From NCBI GenBank assembly GCA_029961685.1, contig JARWKL010000005.1, positions 12,552,164-12,616,163 of the forward strand: a DNA stretch of 64,000 bases. Reading direction: 5' to 3'. This document shows positions 27,093-39,500 of this stretch, in pieces (position 1 is the stretch's first letter; each line of letters starts with the position of its first letter). A model generated the notes under the pieces. It made no database searches, was not told where the DNA came from, and saw only the letters and a list, made by a program, of their open reading frames with translations. The position numbers and the translations under genes were made by a program. Origin of the DNA: Aristolochia californica (Eukaryota; Streptophyta; Magnoliopsida; Piperales; Aristolochiaceae).

Positions 27093-30000
27093 GTGTTAAA
27101 GATGCAAATCACCTATGGATCAAAAACTTTTGAAGAGAATGACACTCGTTCATTAAATTCTAAAGTGAACGTGCAGTAGGATATTTACCTGAGTCAAACT
27201 AGCCATTATTTTGCCCAGTAAAGAAAAGCTGACCTAATGATCATAGATGATTGTAAAGTGATTTATCATGCGCTATGGGCAATATTACCCTAAGAAATGA
27301 CTTATGGATTGGGAGTCAACACTCAGTTACAAATTCCCCGACGATTGCAAAACCTGATATACAAAAACTAAAAAGAGCTTACAATCCCTAAAAATTATAG
27401 ACACGCCTTGGAATTATCTCTCTCTAAATTTTTGCATTGTGCATTTCCATTTTAGATGTACTCATTTTTCTTAATTAAAAACTTTGAGTTTTCGGTCTCC
27501 CTTCATCTCGTAAGCCAAAAATGCAAATAGATCACTAGAAAATGAAAATTTTAGAGTTTATGTTGGGGAAAAAGTTTAAAAAATAAGAAATGTAAGTAAG
27601 GAAAATTTATTCACACACCACAAATGAACGCAAAAGTTTTTCTGTCCACGTTTGGGAAATTCCACCAGTTCAACCCTAACAACTTGGAATTTTATAAGAA
27701 TGAGATTTCCGAAAATCATGCTTTAAAAGTGGATATGCATGCATGAAACGTGTTAAAGATGCAAATCACCTATGGATCCAAACCATTTAAAGAGAATGAC
27801 AAACGCTCATTAAATTCTCAAGTGAACATGCGGTGGGATATTTACCCGAGTCAAACAAGCCATTATTTTGCCCTCTTACAAAAAGCTGACCTAACAATCA
27901 TAGATGATTGGAAAGTGATTTATCATGCGTACTGGGCTATATTACCCAAAGAAATGACTTATGGATTGGGAGTCAACACTCAGTTAAAAATCCCCAGCCT
28001 CTCCCTTTTCCCGACGATTGCAAAACCTAATATATAAAAAATAAAAAGTTCTTTCAATCCATAAAAATTACAGACACTCTTTGGAATTATCTCTCTCTAC
28101 ATTTGTGTATTGTGCATTTCCATTTTAGAAGTTCTTTTTTTTTTCTTAATTAAAAACTTTGAGTTTTCGGTCTCCTTTCATCCCGTAAACCAAAAAGGCA
28201 AATAGATCACCTCAAAATGCAAATTTTAGAGTTTATGCATGGAAAAAATTTAAACCAATAACAAATGCAAGTAAAGAAAATTTATTCAAACACAATAAAT
28301 GAACACAAAAGTTTTGCAGTCCATGTTTGGGAAATTCCACTTGTTACACCCTAACAGCTTGGAATTTTATAAGAAAGAGATTTCTTCCACACGTGCTTTA
28401 AAAATGGATATGCATGCTTGAAACGTGTTGAAGATGCAAATCACCTATGGATCCAAATATTTTAAAGAGAATGACAAACGCTCTTTAAATTCTCAAGTGA
28501 ACGTGTGGTGGGATATTTACCTGAGTCAAACGAGCCATTATTTTGCCCACTTACAAAAAGCTGACCTAACGATCATACTTGATTGTAAAGTGATTTATCA
28601 TGCGTAACGGACTATATTCCCCTATGAAATGACTTATGGGTTGGGAGTCAACACTCAGTTAAAAATCCCCCTCCTCCACTTTTTCCTGACGATTGCAAAA
28701 CCTGATATATAAAAGCTAAAAAGAGCTTACAATCCTTAAAATTATAGACACCCTTATAAATTATCACTCTCTACATTTGTGCATTGTGCATTTTAATTTT
28801 AGATGTACTCATTTTTCTTAAATAAAAACTTTGAGTTTTTGGTCTACCTTCATCCCGTAAACCAAAAAAGCAAATAGGTCACCATAAAATGAAAATTTTA
28901 GAGTTTATGTTTGGAAAAATTTTAAAACAATAACAAATGTAAGTAAAGAAAATTTATTCACACACCACAAATGAACCCAAAAGTTTTGCTGTCCAAGCTT
29001 GGGAAATTCCACTAGTTCAACCCAAACAGCTTGGAATTTTATAAGAAAGGGATTTCTTCCACACATGCTTTAAAAATGGATATGCATGCATGAAATATTA
29101 AAGATGCAAATCACCTATGGATCAAAACCTTTTGAAGAGAATGACACACGTTCATTAAATTCTAAAGTGAACGTGCGGTGGGATATTTACCTGAGTAAAA
29201 CTAGTCATTATTTTGCCGACTTACAAAAAGTTGACCTAACGATAATAGATGACTGTAAAGTGATTTATCATGCGTTACGGGCAATAATACCCTATGAAAT
29301 GACTTATGGATTGGGAGTCAATACTCAGTTAAAAATTCTCCGACGATTGCAAAACCTGATATATAAAAACTAAAAAGAGCTTACAATCCCTAAAAATTAC
29401 AGACACTCCTAGGAATTATCTCTCTCTACATATGTCCATTGTGCATTTCCATTTTAGATGTACTCATTTTTCTTAATTAAAAACTTTGAGTTTTCGGTCT
29501 CCCTTCATCCCGTAAACCAAAAATGCAAATAGATCACTAGAAAATGAAAATTTTAGAGTTCATGTTTGGAAAAAATTTTAAAAAATAAGAAATGTCAGTA
29601 AATAAAATTTATTTTCACACCACAAATGAACACAAAAGTTTTGCTGTCCAAGTTTGGAAAATTCCACCTATTCAACCCTAACAACTTGGAATTTTATAAG
29701 AATGAGATTTCCTCCACACATGCTTTAAAAATGGATACACATGCTAGAAACGTGTTAAAGATGCAAATCACCTATAGATCCAAACCTTTTAAAGAGAATG
29801 ACAAACGCTCATTAAATTCTGAAGTGAACGTGCGGTGGGATATTTACCCGAGTCAAACGAGCCATTATTTTGCCCACTTACAAAAAGCAGACCTAACGAT
29901 CATAGAAGATTGGAAAGTGATTTGTCATGCGTAACGGGCTATATTACCCTAAGAAATGACTTACGGATTGGGAGTCAACACTCAGTTAAAAATCCCCAGC

Positions 30001-32440
30001 CTCACCCTTTTCCCGACGATTACAAAAACTGATATATAAAAACTAAAAAGAGCTTTCAATCCATAAAAATTACAGAGACTCTTTGGAATTATCTCTCTCT
30101 ACATTTGTGCATTGTGCATTTCCATCTTGGAAGTTCCTTTTTTTCTTAAATTAAAACTTTGAGTTTTCGGTCTGCCTTCATCCCGTAAACCAAAAAGGCA
30201 AATAGATCACCACAAAATGCAAATTTTAGAGTTTATGCATGGAAAAAATTTCAACCAATAAAAAATACAAGTAAAGAAATTTTATTCAAACACAAAAAAT
30301 GAAAACAAAAGTTTTGTAGTCCAAGTTAGGGAAATTCCACTAGTTACACCCTAACAGCTTGGAATTTTATAAGAAAGAGATTTCTTCCACACATGCTTTA
30401 AAAATGGATATGCATGCTTAAAACGTGTCAAAGATGCAAATCACCTATGGATCCAAAGGTTTTAAAGAGAATGACAAACGCTCTTTAAATTCTCAAGTGA
30501 ATGTGCGGTGGGATATTAACCCGAGTCAAATGACCCATTATTTTGCCCACTTACAAAAAGCTGACCTAACGATCATAGATGACTGGAAAGTGATTTATCA
30601 TACGTAACGGGCTATATTACCCTAAGAAATGACTTATGGATTGGGAGTCAACACTCAGTTAAAAATCCCCAGCCTCACCATTTTCCTGACGATTGCAAAA
30701 CCTGATATATAAAAACTAAAAAGAGCTTTCAATCCATAAAAATTACAGACACTCTTTGGAATTATCTCTCTCTACATTTTTGCATTGTGCATTTTCATTT
30801 TAGAAGTTCTTTTTTTTCTTAAATTAAAACTTTGAGTTTTCAGTCTCCCTTCATCCCGTAAACCAAAAAGGCAAATAGATCACCTCAAAATGCAAATTTT
30901 AGAGTTTATGCATGGAAAAAATTTCAACCAATAACAAATGGAAGTAAAGAAATTTTATTCAAACACAACAAATGAACACAAAAGTTTTGTAGTCCAAGAT
31001 TGGGAAATTCCACTAGTTACACCCTAACAACTTGGAATTTTATAAGAAAGGGATTTCTTCCAGACATGCTTTAAAAATGGATATGCATGCTTCAAACGTG
31101 TTAAAGATGCAAATCACCTATGGATCCAAACCTTTTAAATAGAATGACAAACGCTCATTAAATTCTCAAGTGAACGAGCGGTGGGATATTTACCCGAGTC
31201 AAACGAGCCATTATTTTGCCCACATACAAAAAGCAGACCTAACGATCATAGATGATTGGAAAGTGATTTATCATGTGTAACGGCTATATTATCGTAAGAA
31301 ATGACTTATGGATTGGGAGTTAACACTCAGTTAAAAATCCCCCGCCTCACCCTTTCCCGACGATTGCAAAACCTGATCTATAAAAACTAAAAAGAGCTTT
31401 CAATCTATTAAAATATCAGACACTCTTTGGAATTATCTCTCTCTACAATTGTGCGTTGTGCATTTCCATTTTAAAAGTTTTCTTTTTTCTTAAATCAAAA
31501 CTTTGAGTTTTTGGTCTCCCTTCATCCCGTAAACCAAAAAGGCAAATAGATCACCCCAAAATGCAAATTTTAGAGTTTATGCCTGGAAAAAATTTAAACC
31601 AATAGCAAATGCAAGTAAATAAAATTTATTTAAACACAACAAATGAACACAAAAGTTTTGCAGTCCATGTTTGGGTAATTCCACTTGTTACGCCCTAACA
31701 GCTTGGAATTTTATAAGAAAGAGATTTCTTCCACACATGCTTTAAAAATGGATATGCATGCTTGAAACGTGTTGAAGATGCAAATCACCTATGGATCCAA
31801 AGATTTTAAAGAGAATGACAAACGCTCTTTAAATTCTCAAGTGAACATGCGGTGGGATATTTACCTGAGTCAAACAAGCCATTATTTTGCCCACTTACAA
31901 AAAGCTGACCTAACGATCATACTTGATTGTAAAGTGATTTATCATGCGTAACGGACTATATTATCCTAAGAAATGACTTATGGGTTGGGAGTCAACACTC
32001 AGTTAAAAATCCCCCTCCTCCCCTTTTTCCTGACGATTGCAAAACCTAATATATAAAAGCTAAAAAGAGCTTACAATCCCTAAAATTACAGAGACTCTTT
32101 GAAATTATCACTCTCTACATTTGTGCATTGTGAATTTCCATTTTAGATGTACTCATTTTTCTTAAATAAAAACTTTGAGTTTTTTGTCTCCCTTCATCCC
32201 GTAAACCAAAAATGCAAATAGATCTCCATGAAATGAAAATTTTAGAGTTTATGTTTGGAAAATATTTAAAAAAATAAAAAATGTAAGTAAAGAAAATTTA
32301 TTTTCACACCACAAATGAACCCAAAAGTTTTGCTGTCCAAGTTTGGGAAATTCCACTAGTTCAACCCTAACAGCTTGGAATTTTATAAGAAAGAGATTTC
32401 TTCCACACATGCTTTAAAAATGGATAAGCATGCATGGAAG
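27093..32440 (+). repeat. Copies 41-48: trimer-like run A B C A B C B C
   Basis: Anchors are at 27093 (A), 27750 (B), 28425 (C), 29095 (A), 29752 (B), 30425 (C head changing to B), 31098 (B) and 31769 (C). From 27093 to 29095 is 2002 bp, one A-B-C trimer. The A copies at 27093, 29095 and 32441 share GACAC(A/T)CG in place of GACAAACG. The C copies at 28425 and 31769 share AAATATTTTAAAG or AAAGATTTTAAAG and ATACTTGATTG. The copy at 30425 ends as class B, so it marks an exchange between C and B. Confidence 0.86.
29626..29934 (+). other. Longest open frame of the repeat (102 codons), not called a gene
   Basis: An ATG-initiated frame of 102 codons spans the last part of copy 44 and the head of copy 45. 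It is open only because the codon before AACGTG, TGA in most copies, is AGA here. Equal-length frames exist at 35038-35346 (TTA at that codon) and at 33697-34005 (TCA there, and extended by a deletion). The predicted peptide is rich in K, N and S and matches no family I recognise. Out-of-frame indels and stops in nearly half of the copies argue against function. It could be a relic of a coding origin, but chance is more likely. Confidence 0.3.
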
Positions 32441-34849
32441 GTGTTAAAGATGCAAGTCACCAATGGATCAAAACCTTTTGAAGAGAATGACACACGTTCA
32501 TTAAATTCTAAAGTGAACGTGCAGTGGGATATTTACCTGAGTCAAACTAGCGATTATTTTTCCCACTTAAAAAAAGCTGACCTAGCGATCGTAGATGATT
32601 GTAAAGTGATTTATCATGGGTTACGGGCAATATTACCCTAAGAAATGACTTATGGATTGAGAATCCACACTAAGTTAAAATTTCCCCGACGATTGCAAAA
32701 CCTGATATATAAAAACTAAAAAGAGCTTACAATCCCTAAAAATTACAGACACTCCCTGGAATTATCTCTCTCTACATTTGTGCATTGTGCATTTCCATTT
32801 TAGATGTACTCATTTTTATTAATTGAAAACTTTGAATTTTCGGTCTCCCTTCATCCCATAAACCAAAAATGTAAATAGATCACCAGAAAATGAAAATTTT
32901 AGAGTTTATGTTTGGAAAAAATTTTTAAAAATAAGAAATGTAAGTAAATAAAATTTATTCACACACCATAAATGAACACAAAAGTTTTGCTTTCCAAGTT
33001 TGGGAAATTCCACCAGTTTAACCCTAACAACTTGGAATTTTATAAGAATGAGATTTCCTCCACACATGCTTTAAAAATGGATACACATGCTTGAAACTTG
33101 TTAAAGATGCAAATCACCTATGGATCCAAACCTTTTAAGACAAACGCTCATTAAATTCTGAAGTGAACGTGCGGTGGGATATTTACCCGAGTCAAACGAG
33201 CCATTATTTTGCCCACTTACAAAAAGCTGACCTAACCATCATAGAAGATTGGAAAGTGATTTATCATGCGTAACGGGCTATATTACCCTAAGAAATGACT
33301 TATGGATTGGAGTCAAGACTCAGTTAAAAATCCCCAGCCTCACCCTTTTCCCGACGATTGCAAAACCTGATATATAAAAACTAAAAAGAGCTTTCAATCC
33401 ATAAGAATTACAGACACTCTTTGGAATTATCTCTCTCAACATTTGTGCATTGTGCATTTCCATTTTAGAAGTTCTTTTTTTTCTTAAATTAAAACTTTTA
33501 GTTTTCGGTCTCCCTTCATCTCGTAAACCAAAAAGGCCAATAGATCACCTCAAAATGCAAATTTTAGAGTTTATGCATGGAAAAAATTTCAACCAATAAC
33601 AAATGCAAGTAAAGAAATTTCATTCAAACACAACAAATGAACACAAAAGTTTTGCAGTCCAAGTTTGGGAAATTCCACTAGTTACACCCTAACAGCTTGG
33701 AATTTTATAAGAAAGAGATTTCTTGCACACATGCTTTAAAAATGGATATGCATGCTTCAAACGTGTTAATGATGCAAATCACCTATGGATCCAAAGGTTT
33801 TAAAGAGAATGACAAACGCTCTTTAAATTCTCAAGTGAATGTGCGGTGGGATATTTACCCGGGTCAAACGAGCCATTATTTTGCCCACTTACAAAAAGCT
33901 GACCTAACGGACTCTATTACCCTAAGAAATGACCTATGGATTGGGAGTCAACACTCAGTTAAAAATCCCCCTCCTCCCCTTTTTCCTGACGATTTCAAAA
34001 CCTGATATATAAAAGCTAAAAAGAGCTTACAATCCCTAAAATTACAAAGACTCTTTGAAATTATCACTTTCTACATTTGTGCATTGTGCATTTCCATTTT
34101 AGATGTACTCATTTTTCTTAAATAAAAACTTTGAGTTTTCGGTCTCCGTTCATCCAGTAAACCAAAAATGCAAATAGATCACCACAAAAATTAAAATTTT
34201 AGAGTTTATGTTTGGAAAAAATTTAAAACAATAACAAATGTAAGTAAAGAAAATTTATTCACACAGCACAAATGAACCCTAAAGTTTTGTTGTCTAAGTT
34301 TGGAAAATTCCACTAGTTCAACCCTAACAGCTTGGAATTTTATAAGAAAGAGATTTCCACCACACATGCTTTAAAAATGGATATGCATGCACGAAACGTG
34401 TTAAAGACGCAAATCACCTATGGATCAAAACCTTTTGAAGAGAATGACAATCGTTCGTTAAATTCTAAAGTGACATGCGGTGGGATATTTACCTGAGTCA
34501 AACTAGCCATTATTATGCCCTCTTACATAAAGCTGACCTGACGATCATAGATGATTGTAAAGTGATTTATCATGCGTTACGTGCTACATTACCCTAATAA
34601 ATGACTTATGGATTGGGAGTCAACACTCCTTTAAAAATTCCCTAACGATTGCAAAACCTGATATATACAAACTAAAAAGAACTTACAATCCCTAAAAATT
34701 ACAGACACTCCTTGGAATTATCTCTCTCTGCATTTGTGCATTGTGCATTTCCATTTTAGATGTACACATTTTTCTTAAATAAAAACTTTGAGTTTTCGGT
34801 CTCCCTTCATCCCGTAAACCAAAAATGCAAAAAGATCACCACAAAATGA

Positions 34850-35070
34850 AAATTTTAGAGTTTATGTTTGGAAAAATTCAAAAGCAATAACAAATGTAAG
34901 TAAAGAAAATTTATTCACACACCACAAATGAACCCAAAAGTTTTGCTGTCCAAGTTTGGGAAATTTTAGAGTTTATGTTAGGAAAAAATTTTAAAAAATA
35001 AGAAATGTAAGTAAAGAAAATTTTTCACACACCACAAATGAACACAAAAGTTTTGCTTTCCATGTTTGGG
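34850..35070 (+). repeat. ~110-bp out-of-register internal duplication
   Basis: AAATTTTAGAG occurs at 34850 and again at 34961, and the following ~110 bp are present twice. The first copy is class A-like (AATGAACCCAAAAG) and the second class B-like (AAATAAGAAATG, AATGAACACAAAAG). The junction GGGAAATTTTAGAG joins GGGAAATT of the normal GGGAAATTCC to AAATTTTAGAG, with AAATT common to both. The join is therefore between two different monomer classes, out of register, at a 5-base match. Confidence 0.88.
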
Positions 35071-35837
35071 AAATTCCACCAATTCCTCCCTAACAGCTTG
35101 GAATTTTATAGGAATGAGATTTCTTCCACACATGCTTTAAAAATCGATACACATGCTTTAAACGTGTTAAAGATAGAAATCACCTATGGATCAAAACCTT
35201 TTAAAGAGAATGACAAACGCTCATTAAATTCTCAAGTGAACGTGCGGTGGGATATTTACCCAAGTCAAACGAGCCACTATTTTGCCCACTTACAAAAAGC
35301 TGACCTAACGATCATAGATGATTGGAAAGTGATTTATCATGACTAACGGGCTATATTACCCTAAGAAATGACTTATGGATTGGGAGTCAACACTCAATTA
35401 AAAATCTCCCGCCTCACCTTTTTCCCGACGATTGCAAAACTTGATATATAAAAACTAAAAAGAGCATACAATCCGTAAAAATTACAAACACTCTTTGAAA
35501 TTATCTCTCTCTACATTTGTGCATTGTGAATTTTCATTTTAGAAGTTCTCTTTTTTCTTAAATCAAAACTTTGAGTTTTCGGTCTCCCGTCATCCCGTAA
35601 ACCAAAAAGACAAATAGATCACCTCAAAATGCAAATTTTTGAGTTTATGCTTGGAAAAAATTTAAACCTATAACCAAATGCAAGTAAAGAAAATTTATTC
35701 AAACACAACAAATGAACACAAAAGTTTTCCAGTCCAAGTTTGGGAAATTCCACTAGTTCAACCCTTACAGCTTGGAATTTTATAACAAAGAGATTTCTTC
35801 CACACATGCTTTAAAAATAGATATGCATGCTTGAAAC

Positions 35838-35900
35838 GTGTTAAATATGAAAATCATGCTTTAAAAGTGGATATGCATGCATGAAATGTGTTAAAGATGC
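35838..35900 (+). repeat. 50-bp duplication creating a double anchor
   Basis: GTGTTAAATATGAAAATCA is followed directly by TGCTTTAAAAGTGG, and a second anchor occurs at 35888. From GAAAATCATGC onward, about 240 bp match the copy at about 27711-27950 almost perfectly. The matches include rare variants (AAAAGTGG, CAAACCATTTAAAG, TGCCCTCTTAC, GCGTACTGGGC). Confidence 0.88.
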
Positions 35901-36560
35901 AAATCACCTATGGATCCAAACCATTTAAAGAGAATGACAAACGCTCATTAAATTCTCAAGTGAACATGCGGTGGGATATTTACCCGAGTCAAACAAGCCA
36001 TTATTTTGCCCTCTTACAAAAAGCTGACCTAACAATCATAGATGATTGGAAAGTGATTTATCATGCGTACTGGGCTATATTACCCTAAGAAATGACTTAT
36101 GGATTGGTAGTCAACACTCAGTTAAAAATGCCCCCCGTCACCCTTTTCCCAACGATTGCAAAACTTGATATATAAAAACTAAAAAGAGCTTACAATCCAT
36201 AAAAATTAGAGACACACTTTAGAATTATCTCTCTCTTCATTTGTGGATTGTGCATTTCCATTTTAAAAGTTCTCTTTTTTCTTCAATCAAAACTTTGAGT
36301 TTTCGGTCTCCCTTCATCCCGTAAACCAAAAAGGCAAATAGATCAACTCGAAATGCAAATTTTAGAGTTTATGCATGGAAAAAATATAAACCAAAAATAA
36401 ATGCAAGTAAAGAAAATTTATTCAAACACAAAAAATGAACACAAAAGTTTTGCAGTCCAAGTTTGGGAAATTCCACTAGTTCAACCCTAACAGTTTGGAA
36501 TTTTTTAACAAAGAGATTTCTTCCACACATGCTTTAAAAATGGATATGCATGCATGAAAC

Positions 36561-39500
36561 GTGTTAAAGATGCAAATCACCTATGGATATAAACCTTTTG
36601 TAGAGAATGACAAACGTTCATTAAATTCGAATGTGAACGTGCGGTGGGATATTTACCTGAGTCAAACTAGCCATTATTTTGCCCACTTACAAAAAGCTTA
36701 CCTAACGATCATAGATGATTGTAAAGTGATTTATCATGCGTTATGGGCTATATTAACCAAAGAAATGACTTATGGATTGGGAGTCCACACTCAATGAAAA
36801 ATTCCCCAACGATTGCAAAACCTGATATATAAAAACTAAAAGGAGCTTACAATCCCTAAAAATTATAGACACTCCTTGGAATTATCTCAGTCTACATTTG
36901 TGCATTCTGCATTTCCATTTTAGATGTACTAATTGTTCTTAAATAAAAACTTTGAGTTTTCGGTCTCCCTTCATCCAGTAAACCAAAAATGCAAATAGAT
37001 TACCACAAAATGAAAATTTTAGAGTTTATGTTTGGAAAAAATTTAAAACAATAAAAAATGTAAGTAATGAAAATTTATTCACACACCACCAATGAACCCA
37101 AAAGTTTTGTTGTCCAAGTTTGGGATTTTCCACTAGTTCAACCCTAACAGCTTGGAATTTTATAATAAAGAGATTTCTTCCACACATGCTTTAAAAATGG
37201 ATATACATGCTTGAAACGTGTTAAAGATGCAAATCACCTATGGATCAAAACCTTTTGAAGAGAATGACAAACGTTCATTACATTCTAAAGTGAACGTTCG
37301 GTGAGATATTTACCTGAGTCAAACTAGCTATTATTTTGCCCACTTACAAAAAGCTGACCTAACGATCATAGATGAGTGGAAAGTGATTTATCATGCGTAA
37401 CGGGCTATATTACCCTAAGAAATGACTTATGGATTGGGAGTCAACACTCAGTAAAAAATCCCCCGCCTCACCCTTTTCCCGACGATTGCAAAACCTGATA
37501 TATAAAAACTAAAAAGAGCTTACAATCCATAAAAATTACAGACAATCTTTGGAATTATCTCTCACTACATATGTGCATTGTGCATTTCCATTTTAGAAGT
37601 TCTCTTTTTTCTTAAATCCAAACTTTGAGTTTTCGGTCTCCCTTCATCCCATAAACCAAAGAGGCAAATAGATCACCTCAAAATGCAAAATTTAGAGTTT
37701 ATGCATGGAAAAAATTTTAACCAATAACAAATGCTAGTAAAGAAAATTTATTCAAACACAACAAATGAACACAAAAGTTTTGTAGTCCAAGTTTGGACTA
37801 GTTCAACAATAACAACTTGGAAATTTATTAGAAAGAGATTTCTTCCACACATGCTTTAAAAATGGATATGCATGCTTGAAACGTGTTAAAAATGCAAATT
37901 ACCTATGGATCGAAAGCTTTTAAAGAGAATGACAAGCGCTCATTAAATTCTCAAGCGAACGTGCGGTGGGATATTTACCCAAGTCAAACGAGGCATTATT
38001 TTCCCAATTACAAAAAGCTAACCTAATGATCAGGGTTGATTGTAAAGTGATTTATCATGCGTAACGGACTATATTACCCTAAGAAATAACTTATGGGTTG
38101 GGAGTCAACAGTAAGTTAAAAATCCCCCTCCTCCCCTTTTTCCTGACGATTGTAAAACCTGATATATAAAAGCTAAAAAGAGCTTACAATCCCTAAAATT
38201 ACGGAGACTCTTTGAAATTATCACTCTCTACATTTGTTCATTGTGCATTTCCATTTTAGATGTACTCATTTTTCTTAAATAAAAACATTGAGTTTTCGGT
38301 CTCCCTTCATCCCGTAAACCAAAAATGCAAATAGATCACCACAAAATGAAAATTTTAGAGTTAATGTTTGGAAAAATTTAAAAGCAATAACAAATGTAAG
38401 TAAAGAAAATTTATTCACACACCACAAATGAACCCAAAAGTTTTGCTGTCCAAGTTTGGGAAATTCCACTAGTTCAACCCTTACAGCTTGGAATTTTATA
38501 AGAAAGAGATTTCTTCCATACTTGCTTTAAAAATGGATATGCATGCATGAAACGTGTTAAAAATGCAAATCACCTATGGATCAAAACCTTTTGAAGAGAA
38601 TGACAAATGTTCATTACATTCTAAAGTGAACGAGCGGTGGGATATTTAACTGAGTCAAACTAGCCATTATTTTTACCCACTTACCAAAAGCTTACCTAAC
38701 GATCATAGATGATTGTAAAGTGAGTTATCATGCATTACGGGCTATATTACCCTAAGAAATGACTTATGGATTGGGAGTCAACACTCAGTTAAAAATTCCC
38801 CGACGATTGCAAAACTTGATATATAAAAACTAAAAAGAGCTTCCAATCCCTAAAACTTACAGACCCTCCTTGGAATTATCTCTCTCTACATTTGTGCATT
38901 GTGCATTTCCATTTTAGATGTACTCATTTTTCTTAAAGAAAAACTTTGAGTTTTCGGTCTCGCTTCATCCCGTAAACCAAAAATACGAATATATCACCAC
39001 AAAATGTAATTTTAGATTTTATGTTTTAAAAAAATTTAAAAAAATTAGAAATGCACGCAAGGAAAATTTATGCACACACCACAAATGAACCCAAAATTTT
39101 TGCTGTCCAAGTTTACGAAATTCCACCAATTCAACCCTTACAGCTTGGAATTTTATAAGAATGAGATTTCTTCCACAAATGCTTTAAAAATGGATATGCA
39201 TCCTTGAAATGTGTTAAAGATGCAAATCACCTATGGATCCAAACCTTTTAAAGAGATTGACAAACTCTCATTAAATTCTCAAGTGAACGTGCGGTGGGCT
39301 ATTTACTCGAGTCAAACGAGCCATTGTTTTGCCCACTTACAGAAAGCTGACCAAACGATCATAGAGGATTAGAAAGTGATTTATCATGTGTAATGGGCTA
39401 TATTACCCTAAGAAATGACTTATGGATTGGGAGTCAATGCTCAGTCAAAAATCCCCCGCCTCACCCTTTTCCATACGATTGCAAAACCTGATATATAAAC

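Larger units (their letters stand above)
32441..36560 (+). repeat. Copies 49-54: A B C A B B with recombination scars
   Basis: Anchors are at 32441 (A), 33098 (B), 33763 (C), 34398 (A), 35164 (B) and 35838/35888 (a double anchor, B). The unit at 33098 lost several bases after CTTTTAAGAC. The unit at 33763 lost about 38 bp at about 33909, between two TAACGG-like sites. The unit at 34398 is 766 bp long because of an out-of-register internal duplication. The last unit has two anchors 50 bp apart. Four structural changes in about 3 kb make this the most rearranged part of the array. Confidence 0.88.
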
